Made by a program: the position numbers and the translations under genes | Source: Colocasia esculenta | Taxonomy: Eukaryota; Streptophyta; Magnoliopsida; Alismatales; Araceae | Direction: 5' to 3' | Length of the DNA: 64,000 nucleotides | NCBI GenBank assembly: GCA_014218235.1 | Contig: CM024759.1 | Location: 76,405,079-76,469,078, forward strand | Notes under the pieces: generated by a model | Databases searched by the model: none | Told to the model about the DNA's origin: nothing | What the model saw: the letters and a program-made list of their open reading frames with translations, nothing else | Shown: piece by piece, positions 37,046-49,122 of the stretch | Numbering within the stretch: position 1 is the first letter of the stretch | How the letters are laid out: the number at the start of each line of letters is the position of its first letter

Positions 37046-38177
37046 CATAGTTGTCAAGGCGACCTTTTGTGCTCGCCTAAGTGGGCCGCCTAATTGGGTT
37101 AGAAGAAGGCGACGCAAGGCGACGCCAAGGCGGGGAAGGCGGCCCAAGGCGGCCGCTTGGGCGCCTTGAGATGGCCTCCCGGGTCTTTTGGTGGATCCGA
37201 TCGATCCCCGGTTATAAGCCCCCCTCCGCCCCGACTCCCCTCGCGATCACCTTTCCCGTTCCCACCCCTGCTTCGCCCCCGGAGTCCAACCCAGGTAGGG
37301 TTCTGCGCCGGAGTTCTCGCTGCCGAAGGAGGTCGCGCCGCAGCCGGAGGAGGTCGCGCCGCTGCCGTCTCGCCGCCGCCGGAGGAGGTCGCTGTCGCTG
37401 GAGGAGGTATGCTCCCCCCATCTCCCCTCCCCTTCCGGCACCCCCTCTCTCCCTGTCAAGCTCTCCCCTCCCCTTCCGACACCCCCTCTCTCCCTGTCTC
37501 TCTCTCTCTCTCTCACCGGCACCCCCTCTCTCTCTCTCTCTGCCTCTCTCTCTCTCAGTCTCTCTCTCACGGTCGCTCCCCTCCCTCTCTCAGTCTCTCT
37601 CTCTCTCTCTCTCACACAGACACCGTCACACACACTGTGTGTGACAGTGTCCCGCCCCCCTCTCCTCTCTCTCTCTCACGGTCACACACACACACACAGT
37701 CCCGCCCCCCTCTCTCCTCTCTCTCTCTCACACACACACACACACTGTTTTAGGTAATGTTTGATATCCATTATGATAGTAATTTTGCTTGATATATTAA
37801 TGTGATGTTGTATTATATTTGTCACAACTTTTATTTCTAGATTTTAGAAGAACAAAGGAACAAATTTCAGGTTAGTACTTGCATTTTATATTTTTATTTA
37901 TTCAAGTAAATTTTCTTTCATATGTTTAATTTTGGTGCACTATTGTAATGACAAATTTTTTCACATTGTGTTTATAATGTCATATTTGTGTAGGTTTTGC
38001 ATGATTGTATAATTATAATATTTTTTATTTATATTATGAATTTTTTAAGATTTAATATAGGATGTCACTCTAGACGTTATCTTTAGCGCCTAAGCGCCGC
38101 TTAGGCGGGCGCCTAAGCGCTTAGGCACACAATGAGCCCAAAAACGTCTTGGTCGCTTTGTCGCCTTGACAACTATG
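37046..38177. mobile_element. Non-autonomous hAT-type element with GC-rich cargo
   Basis: 1,132 bp with terminal inverted repeats CATAGTTGTCAAGGCGAC / GTCGCCTTGACAACTATG and a perfect 8-bp TSD CACGCATC (37038-37045 and 38178-38185). Subterminal sequence is rich in GGCG/CGCC words. The interior carries GC-rich sequence (37190-37410) with a TTATAAGCCCC TATA-like motif and repeated GGAGGAGGTCGC words that could be a captured gene 5' end, then interrupted (CT)n and (CA)n runs (37490-37745). No transposase. Confidence 0.88.
37490..37745 (+). repeat. Interrupted (CT)n/(CA)n microsatellite
   Basis: Several CTCTCT and CACACA runs, separated by CCCCTCTC words, inside the hAT-type element. Confidence 0.9.
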
Positions 38178-38470
38178 CACGCATCAACTGTTCCAGGGAT
38201 TGGTAGATGATTTGTGTCGTCTCAACCCCAACCCGATCTATTTTTAAAATCCCTATAGAGATTGTAAAGTCTCTTTAAATTTTTGTAACGATTTTTAAAA
38301 TTTGTTAGAGTGTACACTACTTGGTTCACTTGATTGAACTTCTCAAGCACTGTTCTCCGTGCTTGTTTTGTGAAATTAGTGAAACCATCCCACCTAACAC
38401 GCTATTCAGCAAGTCAACTAAAAGATGATCTGCATCATTACACTAATTTGGAACCCTAGTCTTCGATGAA

Positions 38471-39795
38471 CATGGATGGCAAAGTCGGATCGGGGTGCTG
38501 GATCGGACCAGCCGACCCCGATCCAAGTTGAGTCGAATCGCAGGATCCGCCCGATTCCATGGGAATCCGGCCAATCCAGGATCGGCCAAGTTAAAAAATG
38601 AAAAAAATTTGTGAAAAATAAAGAAAAAATCAAAGAAATTTCTTTAAAAACATATAATAATTGTACATTTTGGGTATATCCATAGTCTAGTTGTACATAT
38701 GTTCACATTTGTAGTTTCATTTACTTAAGATATTACATATAAATAAAGAAGTACCCCCCCCCCTTTTGAATTTAATAAAAATATTATAAAAATCAAATCT
38801 CCTACAAATAAAAAGTCAACTCTCCCATGTAAGAAGAAAATCATGATTTTGGTGGTTCCATCAAAATAACGACTTTCTAATCTTTAAAAATTTGACATAT
38901 CTAAAAATTTTATAATTTAAAAAAACTCAATAGAATACAAAAATCTAAAGTCTGGTAAAAAAAGTCAAATGTGCATATGACTTCTTCAAGGGAACCACTC
39001 TCCTACTGACAGCACTTAGTCTGCTTGAGACATCTCAGGATTTGGTCAAACCTAAACTCTCATCACCCAAACTCATGAGAATTGTCACTTTTTAGTTTCT
39101 TTTCAATTAGAAAGTGAAATTTCTCATGAGTTTAGGTGATGATAGCTTAGGTTTGATCAAATTCTAAGAGGTCCCAACTAGACTAAGTGTTGTCAGTAGG
39201 AGAGTGGTTGTGACTCCTTTAGAGAAGTCATATGCACGTTTGATTTTTTTTACCGGACTAAATTATGAAAGCTTAGAAAGTTATTATTTTGATGGAACCA
39301 CCAAAATCATGATTTTCTTCTTGGACAGAAGAGTTGACTTTTTATTTACAAGAGATATATTTTTCTGATATTTTTATTAGATTCAAATGAGGGGTACTTC
39401 CTTATTTACATATAATATCTTAAATAAATGAAACTACAAATATAACATTACTTAAATGATATTCAAGTAAATAAGGTAAGTAGAGGGGATCGGACGGAAC
39501 TAAGGTAAGCTAAGAGAATCGAGCTACATCAGATGGAATCGAGGTGAATCGTGTGGAATCGCACTGGATCATAATTAAGGTAAGTCGAGGGAATCGGGCT
39601 TCATCAGATGGAATCGAGGTGGATCGTGTGGAATCGGACTGGATCGGCCGTCCGATTCTACTCGATCCACCCTGATTCCACCTTACATCGTGGGTGGGTC
39701 GTTGTCGTCCCCCCCCCCCAAATTGGGTCACCACAGGCCGATTCCGACCCTAGTCAGCCGATTCCGATCCGAATCAGCCGACTTTGCCATCCATG
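38471..39795. mobile_element. Composite non-autonomous hAT-like element, perfect 8-bp TSD
   Basis: 1,325 bp. Ends CATGGATGGCAAAGTCGG and CCGACTTTGCCATCCATG are exact inverted copies, flanked by the perfect TSD TCGATGAA (38463-38470 and 39796-39803). It shares its outer GATCGG sequence and its foldback core (about 38690-39475) with 32353-33559. The core has an additional inner hairpin (39020-39180): ACCTAAACTCTCATCACC pairs with GGTGATGATAGCTTAGGT. Right of the core, a 69-bp segment is tandemly duplicated (39502-39570 and 39577-39645). It lies a few codons into the Myb/SANT-like gene. Confidence 0.9.
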
Positions 39796-39808
39796 TCGAT
39801 GAATCCAT

Positions 39809-40470
39809 GACCTCTGAAGTGTGAAATAAGATTGGACAATATCTAATAAACCAAGCATTTTAATAAAATGACCATATACTTATGCATGCAAATGTTCATG
39901 TGCTGGTAAGAGTGCATTGGTTCTTTCCCGAATGAAAGTTAAATTTTCATATGATGCTTAAGAGGAGACTATTTTGGATATAAGAGCCATCTGTATCTGG
40001 GGGATGCCGACCAATTGTCGGACAGTGGTGAATCCCAGTCGACAACCCGACGGAAAACAACCTAGACCCAAATTTACCAATTTGGCAATGATGCCGAATA
40101 GATTATGCAACAGAGGAACATTTATCTGTACAGTTTGGTATATTTTCACGAAAAAGGATTGTGAGAATTGGAAATTCAAATTAAGTTCAAGCAAGAAAGG
40201 AATAGTGAGCTACAGGTTCAAAAGGGACAAGAAGAAAGAAAATCAACTAGCTTTTTATGTTTTTTATTCTCCCATAATGTTGGAAAAGGACTTTGAAATG
40301 TTGCAAAATCACATCCATCTAAACGAGAAAACAATGGTCAGTGACCGTTGTAGCCATAAAAATACAAAGGCAGCGGAGTAAACTGGGTATGGGTTCGGTG
40401 TTCCTGATCTGGACTGGAAGAGCGGTGGCGGCCGGATCTACGTAGGGGCGACGATGGGGGGAAGATAGAA
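39809..40470. other. Unassigned sequence right of the Harbinger genes
   Basis: A plus-strand frame of about 135 codons (39974-40381) is open but matches nothing I recognise. The Harbinger right terminus should lie here or just beyond; I could not identify it. Confidence 0.3.
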
Positions 40471-40479
40471 GTGACAAAA

Positions 40480-40700
40480 TAGAAAATGGGGGGGGGGGGG
40501 GGGGGTGCCGATCTGCACTACAAGAGAAGAGGAGGAGATGCAATGAGAGAAGAGGAGGCTCATCGGAGAAGAACATTGGGGAAGAAGAAAGAGGGATCGT
40601 TGGACAGTGGTCAATCCGCCGGAGACTCTTCCGTTGGACAGTGGTCAATCCGCCTGTGACTTGTTCTCAAAAAAAAACACCGAGAAGGGCCGCAATGGCG
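40480..40700 (+). repeat. Poly-G run and two-copy repeat
   Basis: A G homopolymer of about 18 bases lies at 40489-40506. TTGGACAGTGGTCAATCCGC occurs twice, at about 40599 and 40634. Confidence 0.7.
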
Positions 40701-40949
40701 CCGCCGGGACTTCACCCAAGGGCGCTCCACGAACAGTACCGTGAAAACTTACCGGATGAGCGCAGCGGTGAAGGGGTGTCAAAGCAGCGGCGACGGCGAC
40801 CGGAAAGATGCGACGAGAAGTCGGAGGGGAAGACGATAGCGCCGGGTTAGGGCCCCGAAGGGGAAAAAGGCAGCAATACGCGGTGGGTGGGACAGACCGT
40901 TCCCACCAAAAGTGAGAATCATCTACTCTCGGTCAAGCGATATTATTCG

Positions 40950-41600
40950 TATTTTATCGATCAATCGATAAAAAAATATCAATTAAGTTTGATCGATTTT
41001 CATAGTTCTTTGAATATTAAATAGATCATGGATCTAGATATTACCCCAGTAGAAATAGATTGATCGATAAAAAAGTTTAGTTGATCGATATTAAATTTTG
41101 ATCTATTAGACTTATGAGATATTTATTAGAAAAATCAATCGACTCGTAAGAAGAAATTAGTGGACCTATTTACCGTATCATATCGGAACTCGCAAATCTT
41201 CAAACATTGCTCCGGATGATGTCCCTGTTTCTAGAAATATCTCGAGTCAATTTATCGTAAGGATTTCATCGTTAATTTAGCGATGCTAAATATTAATTTT
41301 CAGATAAGTAAGAAATATATCTCTTTGTCTCGATGTCATACGCGGATCTATCGTGCCATATTTTCAGTAACATTGTATGGTAATGTTTATATCGTATTGA
41401 TCGATCCATAGAAAAATGTCAAATTTGATCGACTAATTTTTGTCTCTCTTTGAAGACCAAAAAAAATTTAAGATCTAGACGTTACTCTGATAGAAATTGA
41501 TCACCCGATAAAAAAAATTTGATCAACTAATTTTAAATTTTGATCTGTTGGACGTCTAGATGTGGTTATTAGAATAATCGGTTGACCGGTTTTTATCATA
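40950..41600 (+). repeat. Diverged two-copy direct repeat, period about 420 bp
   Basis: Segments at 40960-41150 and 41395-41580 align through ATCGATAAAAAAAT-like starts, GATCTAGA, GTAGAAATAGATTGATC / ATAGAAATTGATCACCC, TTTTAAATTTTGATCTRTT and ATTAGAAWAATCRRTYGAC. GGAACTCGCAAAT / GGGACTCGCAAAT follows both copies. Non-coding. Confidence 0.65.
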
Positions 41601-43688
41601 CCATGTTGACCGTATTGGGACTCGCAAATACCCATGAACGATACGTTACGACCATGCCATTTAGCCACTACGATACGCAGCGACACGACAAATCTTAAAC
41701 AAGGCACGGAGTATATTTTAACATCTACTAGGGTTAAGTTGGACAATTGTTAAAATGTTAGTTGTGTGATAAGAAAGTTCTTGTATATATGCTTCTATAA
41801 AATTCCATATGTATATATACCGTCATAAATGTCAAAAATATCCCTAATCCGTTCAAAGTTAAATTCTCACTTTTATGGGCATTTCTTTTTATATTGTTAC
41901 TGAAAGATAAATTTATTAGAATAATCAAAATAATAAATTATTGAATAAATAATCACTTTTTTAAACAATTTATTAAACTAGTACGAAAAATGTCACGTAA
42001 ACAATTTTGTGACCAACTTGGTCCGCAGGTCTGATTTACTGCAATGTTGATATTAGCAACAGTAATAGTGATGTCGGTGTTATCAACGTCAATATTAATT
42101 TATTTAAGAAATAATTGTTAGGTGGGGACTTGATGTCTCCGCCCTATACAAACTAATGTAACTAATATCGATATCTTTTGCCCACCTATGTTAGTCACCA
42201 AACTACTTTGTAAATATTTTTGAAATATAATTATTTATTTAATAATTTATTATTTTAAGCTATTTAATAAATTCCCCTTACTTAATATATCAGATAAGGA
42301 AATGGCTTCCACTTTAGTTGCTTCGCTTGGAAACTACTACACAAGGAAAAAATGTGACGATAACGAATTGACGACAAGGTGACCAAGCCCCCCCATGATC
42401 TTTTTTAGTAGTTAGATCTCAACCGGGAGGTATGACTGCTAATCATGGCAATGGAGGCAAAAGGGAAGATGGAAGAGTAGCAAGGCGTCAATCTTTTTTA
42501 TAAATCAAAGAATTTAGTATATCGAATTCTAATTTAATTGTGCTTCGGTGAAACATATGATTCATTGCATAGTTTCCATAGGAAAAAAGAACTATCCACT
42601 ATTAGAACTTTGTTTTCTAATGCCGGTCGTCGGCAGCTACTTAATTGCTTCGTGTATTGATTTGTTTTAATGCATCTTAAGCTTGTCGATAGGTTAACAC
42701 CTCATTGGCAAATTTTGTCTAAATTCCATGAAATAGGGTGATTAAAAAGTACTTTAGATCTTGAAACAATAAGAAGGACCTCGTCAACTTAATGCCTACC
42801 GAGAGAGTTAAGCTCGCTTCGATAAGACCATGTTTTTATGTAAGTAATGTGGGAATAAAGATTTGAACTTAGGTCGCTAATATATATGTACTCGAAGGAC
42901 CATAATTATTGAGTTACATCTTAATTGTCTAGTTAACCTACCCCAGGTCTATTTAACTTGAAATTATCCATGTTGGCCCAACACGACCTTTCATCTTTTC
43001 CATGGGATTATTGTAAATTTTCGTACTGTTTAGATCAATAAATAGAGGTACATTATTGAGAAAGTCCCCCGGCATTCTTTTGGATTCTTAAAACCTCGCC
43101 TTTATCACTTGGAATCCTTATCAACGCTTTCAAATTTCTACTGATTTTCGCACGACCATACATTCCCATTTGTTCCTCCCATGGAGTTGCATATATATTT
43201 TTTCTATATTTTTGCAAATAGATGTAATGCAAATTGTGATTTCTAATGATAGTTTTAACAGAGACTTGCAAGTTAAGTTACCAAAGGTAGTCCGCGCGCC
43301 ATTGATCGTACGTCCTATAGTCCCTGCGACGGCGAGCCCTTGATTAAGGCCTCACCACAACGTATGGGGGACGGCTTTGAAGAGCTTTATTGTCCATCGG
43401 TACAATGCCCATGGATCAAAATGTGGAAATGTTGAGTCTATCATCTCCTCTTCTCCAATGATCAACTCTTCTTTAACATCTTCAGACTGTCGAAACTTTA
43501 TCTATCAGCTAAGTCATAGAGGTGGTGCTCAAATCTACTTATTGTGTCTCTAATACTTGTTTTCCAAGTCCTCAAATAATCTTCTTCATGCTACTGTCAT
43601 TAATTGTTTGATTGTGGATTCAACTTTATTAATTTTTTTGTAAAAACTCATGAAATCATATGTTAAGTGATCCAACTCACATCTCCTT
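41601..43688. other. AT-rich intergenic stretch, nothing recognised
   Basis: No frame above background, no terminal repeats seen. GATATTAGCAACAGTAATAG-type low-complexity occurs near 42045. Confidence 0.4.
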
Positions 43689-46600
43689 CAGGGGCGGGGG
43701 CGCCCCCCTTGTTGAGGAAACTATGGTAGGGGGGTAGGGAAATAAGTTGGAAATAAATAGGTGGGTTATGGGTATGGGAAATTTTAATCTCAAATACTTT
43801 AATCTGACGGTGGAGACCCTTTAACAAACCAAGGAAACAAAATTGGTTTGCAGCCAGCTGGGAAAAAGGCCAAAGGGAAAAAGGGTTCGCGGCTGGGAAA
43901 AAGCAAAGGGGCAGGTTCGCAGGCGGCTGGGGAAAAGGGTTGGAAAGGGTTTCGCAGGCGGTCGTTGCCGGGATGAGGTTACGTGCAGACAGCGCGGGGG
44001 GATTGCAAAAGGAAAAAGAAAAGGCCAGTCTTTTACTCTACGTACAGTCACCTAGAGCTGAGGCGGAGGACGGCGGTTGTGTTACAGCACCGGTTATTTT
44101 GTGCGGGTATTGGGACGTGATATCTTTGATCTGGTACGCATAGAAAAAAAAAACTTCATCTTTTCCCCTATTCCCATGCTGCTTAGTGCTTACCTCTATT
44201 TAATTTAATTTTTTTCCATTGTAAGCATTACTTGAATCTGCATCTAGACTTCATTACTTGCGACAATCTACTCCGACAGAATATACGCGATCTATTGCGT
44301 TGCGTACATACTATTCAGCGGTTAGTGGTTAAAAATTATTCTTTCTTATTTATCTCAGATTTGATGAAGTAATTAAATGTAAATTAAGAGTTTTAGCTAA
44401 GTTTGAAATTCATTAATTAACAGGATGACTTCCTAAGACCTGTTCCTACATACGACATAATTTAATTTTATAGAACATTAGATATCATAGAATAGCCTTG
44501 TATTTATTAATTATGCATCTACTGTTAAATATTTTAGTATAGTGTCCTCATGTTCTCTTTTTACAGATATTGTCTCTGAAGAAAAGACACCACCTAAGCA
44601 AAGAAAGTTTGACATGGGTAAGAAACTAAGTTGAAATATAGATGAATATTTTATTTTTAGTAGAGTACTAATTAAGTAATTATATCTTTTTTATAGATAA
44701 TTTTTGAAGAGAAAAGTACTCTGAAAGAGACACATGACAAAGTAAAAGATAATGAGATTATTGAGACATCAGTTCATCAAAGAGACAACGTCAAGTTGTA
44801 GACATGAAAATCTTCCGTCAGATCCAGGATGAGAAAACAGATTGTTGATTATCATCCAAATGATCGAGATCAAATTAGAAGAGCATATTTACAAAAAGGT
44901 CATTTTAGCCTAAGGATATTAAATTTCCACAGACTAAGTTTGGTAAAACAGAATGACGATTTTAATCCTACATGGTATGCTGAGCACAAAAGATTGGTTG
45001 GAATACAGTAAAGAGAAAGATGTTGTTTTTTGTTTATATTGCTATTGTTTAAACCTGAGAAACAAGAGGGTGGAGGGGGATGCATTGTTTACTGGAGGAT
45101 TAAAAATTGGAAGAAAAGAAAAAAATTAGGATGCCATGTTGAGGACATAATAGTGCACATAACGAGGCTAGAAGAAAGTGTGAGAGTTTTATTCAAGCAA
45201 AATCAGAACATTATGTCATTTATGAGTAAGCAATCAGAGCAGAAAAAGCATGCTTATTGAACTCGTTAGAGGCATCAGTTGATTGTGTTCGTTTTCTCCA
45301 AAGCAAGGTTTATCTTTTAGAGGATGATGAATCTGAAGGACTCAAGAAAACCGTGGTTATTTTCTTGAACTGCTACATTTCTTGCTAAGCATAATGAAAG
45401 GATGGTCATGTTGTTTGAAACAATGCTCCAGAAAATTTGAAACTAGTTGCCCCTGAAATTCAGAAGTAAATAGCTCATGCAGAGCTGTGGAGACAACAAT
45501 TGTATCATTGATGATCTTGGGGATGCGTTTTTTTTGTATCTTAGTAGATGAATGTCAAGCCTCATGTAAGCGACATGATCAACTTCGAGAAAAACAGCTA
45601 TAGAAATTACGCAAGCAATTGAAATTGGTGAATTAAAAGTGGGAGAGGTTTGAATCAAGAAAAAAGTTTGAAAAGAGCAGGGGATACTCGTTGGGGTTCT
45701 CATTATAATGCATTGGTTAACTTGATATCTATGTTTGCATCTATACTCGATGTGGTTGAGACTGTGATGGAAGATGGTTTAAATTCAGAGCAAAGAGCTG
45801 AATCATATATGTTATCAGAGTCAATTAAGACTTATGATTTTGTGTTTAATATTCATTTAATGAAAAATTTTAGGAATAACAAATGAGTTATCACAAGCGC
45901 TGCAGCGAAAAGATCAAGACATTGCAATGCTATGAAGTTAGTTGGCATCTCAAAGCAACGGATACAAATAATGAGAAATGATGAGTGGGATCTTATCTGT
46001 TAGAGGTTTCATCTTTCTGTGTAAAGCATGAGATAACATTCTAATATGGATGACAGTTTATGCCTCGAGGACGTTCACGAAGAAGAGTTCAACAAATTAC
46101 AAATTTGCATCACTATCGTGTTGAGTATTTTATTCAGTTTTGGGACATGCAACTCCAAGAGCTTAATAGTCGATTCACTGAAGTAAACACAGAGTTATTA
46201 CTGCTTATCATGCTTGAATCTAGAAAGATCTTGAAGCCTATAAAAAGAAAGGCTAGTCAAATTTTCTGTTTTACCCAAATGAGTTCTCGTATGTGCAGTT
46301 ACAAATGCTCGATAATCAGTTGGAGACTTATATAATTGACAGCGATCTGATGATAATTTTGCTCAACTGGATGGAATGCAGAACTTGCTGAAAAGATGGT
46401 TTGAAAAGAGAAAGACATATATATCCATTAGTTTATTTGTGTTGAGATTGGCATTGACTTTACCTGTTACTACAGCCACTGTGGAGAGAGCATTTTCAGC
46501 AATGAAAATTGTGAAGAATCGATTGCGCAATAGAATGGGTGATCAATGGATGAATGACAACTTAGTGACATATATTGAAAAGGAGATGTGAGAGCATTGA

Positions 46601-46747
46601 CAATGAGACAATAATGCAACGTTTTCAGCACATGAAGAAACGCCGTGGAGAACTCACATGATAAAATCTTCTACTTGAATGAAATAAATATTTTTGTTAC
46701 GTTAATTTATTTTGCCCCCCTTCCAAATATTTCTGGCTCCGCCACTG
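43689..46747 (+). mobile_element. hAT transposon (DUF4371/zinc-finger type), decayed
   Basis: Ends are CAGGGGCGGGGGCGCCCCCC on the left and ...CTGGCTCCGCCACTG on the right (reverse complement CAGTGGCGGAGCCAG), matching the CAGGGGCGG-type termini of plant hAT elements. Flanks TCTCCTT (43682-43688) and TCTCCATT (46748-46755) fit an 8-bp TSD with one base lost. Between them the plus strand carries pieces of a hAT transposase. The element is thus bounded but inactive. Confidence 0.8.
44560..46590 (+). pseudogene. hAT transposase (TTF/ZMYM1-like, DUF4371) with stops and a deletion
   Basis: Frames in order give the N-terminal domain (YHPNDRDQIRRAYLQKGH, FNPTWYAEH, with VFCLYCY just after in another frame), the DUF4371 start (ESFIQAKSEH, EASVDCVRFL, LKLVAPEIQ), the RNase-H-like C-terminal part (RAGDTRWGSHYNALVNLI, MLSESIKTYDFVF) and the hAT dimerisation domain (LALTLPVTTATVERAFSAMK, IVKNRLRNRMGDQWMN). 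This is the family annotated as zinc finger MYM-type protein 1-like in plants. The section between about 45560 and 45650 is too short to hold the middle of DUF4371, so there is an internal deletion as well as several stops and frameshifts. Confidence 0.85.
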
Positions 46748-46879
46748 TCTCCATTGATCCTCTAAATGCTTATGCACTCCTTTATCCCAATAGACTTCAC
46801 ACTCAAAATTCCACTAAAGCTTTCTTTGCTTCCGCAATACCGGTGTCGGCAATTATCGACTAAAAGATTTGATCATAAT

Positions 46880-47050
46880 GTAAGATAAGGGAGAATTAAT
46901 TATCGTCCCTGGGAGGGGCGACCATTATTTCCTGATCTCTGTCAGGTTCCCCTGGACGCCCGGTCCCTGCTTTATGCGGGACTTATTTTCCAGTCCCTGG
47001 GCGTTTAACGGACGTTATCCTCTTGTGTCCATTACCCATTCTACCCCAGC
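46880..47050 (+). mobile_element. Probable MULE left terminal region
   Basis: GGGAGAATTAATTATCGTCC, CTGGGAGGGGCGACC, GGTCCCTG and AACGGACG words follow the style of plant Mutator-like terminal inverted repeats (A-rich start, then repeated GTCCCTG). I did not find the matching right terminus within the window, so the call rests on style and on the MULE genes downstream. Confidence 0.45.
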
Positions 47051-47462
47051 CCACCCACCCGTGACCTGTTCGACTTTAATGCCTTTCGAAGGAGGAGGCA
47101 ATGGCGGAAACCTTCTCGCCGCGGCATTGCGACCAGCGTGCCCTGTGCTTGTCCGCTGCGAAGAGGAGACCTGTTTTGGGAGCGCTGCGAAGAGGACACC
47201 AGGGTTGCCGTTTGGGTGCGCTGCGAAGAGGGAGCGCAGAGATTCTAACTGATTCTCACTTCCTTCCTTCTATCCCCGTGTAGGTGAGTTTTCTTGTCGT
47301 TCCGATACATATTGGTTCCACCGATCCCTTTGACCTCTGTATATCCACATCCCTTAGTCGCCAGATCTTTTCTTGCCAAGAATGTTTCATCCATTTCCGT
47401 TCTTGGTTTAAAAAATAGTACATACATTAACTTTTTAATTATGTCATTACCAACTATTTTTT

Positions 47463-48060
47463 GTACATAAGTGTCTAACTATTTGTATTTCTAATTCTTG
47501 AACAAGTTGTCGAGTACTTACATATCTTAACTGTGTAACTCTGTAACAACTTTGTAAGTAACTGTGTAACTGATGAAGAATTACATATATTAAATGTTAA
47601 TTATGTGATTACCAAATATTTTTTGTATGTAAGTGTCTACGTATTTATATTTCTAATTCTTGAACATGTCTCAAAGTAACTTACATAACTCTTAACTGTG
47701 TAACTGTGTAACTGATGAAGATTACATATATTAACTGTCTAATTATGTGATTACCAAATGTTTTTGGTATGTAAGTGTCTACCTATTTATATTCAAAGTA
47801 TTTACCATGTTCTCAAGTACTTACATATCTTAACTGTCTAACTCTGTAACAACTTTGTAAGCAACTGTGTAACTGATGAAGAATTACATATATTAACTGT
47901 GTAATTATGTGATTACCAAATGTTTTTTGTACGCAAGTGTCTACCTATTTATATTTCAAAGTATTTACCATGTTCTCAAGTACTTACATATCTTAACTGT
48001 CTAACTGTGGAACTCTGTAACAACCAGTTGAAAAACTACATATGTTAACTCATGTTCATC
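47463..48060 (+). repeat. Four-copy tandem array, unit about 145-160 bp
   Basis: Units start near 47466, 47625, 47768 and 47929. They share AAGTGTCTACCTATTTATAT, ACTTACATATCTTAACTGT, TAACTGTGTAACTGATGAAG and TTATGTGATTACCAAAT. The array precedes the MULE N-terminal fragment. Confidence 0.85.
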
Positions 48061-48089
48061 TCAGGCTTATTTGATTCAAAAAATTGGGA

Positions 48090-48565
48090 ATGATTCCTGC
48101 TCGATGTGCATTTGGGAACGATTCGTTCATTTTTTATGTTGAAGATGATGGGAATATCAGAAATAAGGGAACGGATATTCCAAAGATGGAATTTGAATGG
48201 TCCTCATTGGTGTATTAAGTACCAGTTACCTGGAGAAGTCAAAATCACGTTTGCTTAAATGTGAATGATGACATAGAGGTTATGCGTTCATTGCATAAGA
48301 ATGGGAATGAGAAATATGTGCTAATGCAGGTTGCTTGCAAAGAAGGGTAAGCTTGTACATGTTCTCTTTTTTAGTTTTATGCGTGAATATCATCGTTGTT
48401 TGTAATGATACGATGTGTTTTTTTTGTAGGTGTACAGCAGTTCGTTCATCAGGCCAGTCTGGACCGAGTACGTCAAATTGTAGGAAGAGGCGTATGTATC
48501 ATGTTCGTCAATTACGTGTTGGAGAATGTACAAAACCGACGAATTCGGAAGCGTCAATATTTTAG
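48090..48565 (+). pseudogene. MULE transposase N-terminal fragment
   Basis: ATG at 48090 begins IPARCAFGNDSFIFYVEDDG, clearly related to the start at 63014 (EKIPARCSFGQDSL). This is the PB1-like N-terminus of MULE transposases. An in-frame stop follows WSSLVY; a shifted frame continues to VACKEG and a donor (GGGTAAGC, about 48348). After a TTTTTTTTGTAG acceptor at about 48429 a Ser/Arg-rich piece runs to TAG at 48563-48565. The catalytic domain is missing. Confidence 0.55.
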
Positions 48566-49122
48566 AAATGGGACCCGTGGACACAGTGTTTGAGTTCGTG
48601 TTTCCTTTTTTAAGCACTGGTTGGAGTATTGTTATGACTTTGTTAAGTGAGTACTCGGTGAATGTAATGATGTTGTGATTGCTATTGTTTCCAAACAACG
48701 GAGACATTTGTGCTTTAATGATAGATATTGTCACTTACGTACCGAATGCAATTTGTATTTAGGCGGACCTACATGCTTACAGATTTCCAAACAACCAAGA
48801 CATTTGGGAACGGAATTTTTCTTAATCAAACAGATATAGAAACATGTACTTAACACTTACATACATACATACAAATTCATCATCACTTAAAGACTGTGAT
48901 GTTGGTAACATTTGCAAATATAGTAGCATAGGAACATTGTTTGAAAGTTAATAAAGAGATGACATTGTTTTCAAGTTAATGATGGCATGGCAATGTTATG
49001 CCTCATCCGATAATGAAACAATTATTTCAACTGCAGCTTCACCGATGCTTTGTTTTCTTTCTCCCCGTTGACCTCTTGAATAATGGCGATGCCAGTTTCC
49101 CCCGCATTAAGTCCATATCAGC
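48566..49122. other. MULE interior, non-coding
   Basis: No domain recognised between the plus-strand N-terminal fragment and the minus-strand protease gene. Confidence 0.4.

Larger units (their letters stand above)
36370..39808 (-). pseudogene. Harbinger-associated Myb/SANT-like gene, split by two hAT-like insertions
   Basis: Removing the two nested elements leaves one minus-strand gene. It starts at ATG 39808 (MDSSKTRVPN), continues at 38470-38186 in shifting frames (VRWDGFTNFTKQARRTVLEK, NQVVYTLTNFKNRYKNLKRL, DFKNRSGWG) and resumes at 37037 (DACDVLGA) and 36975-36670 (SKEEYNHIRGKLFFVWEQM, then an acidic segment with DENEIDLDLS). The order fits the plant Myb/SANT-like domain protein (trihelix-type, Myb_DNA-bind_3) that PIF/Harbinger elements use for DNA binding and nuclear import of the transposase. 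Stops and frameshifts add to the insertions. The left boundary is approximate. Confidence 0.7.

Noticed and set aside
37081..37753. Arg/Pro/Ser-rich frames of almost 200 codons
   Set aside because: They run through CT and CA microsatellites inside a hAT-type element and lack a conserved domain.
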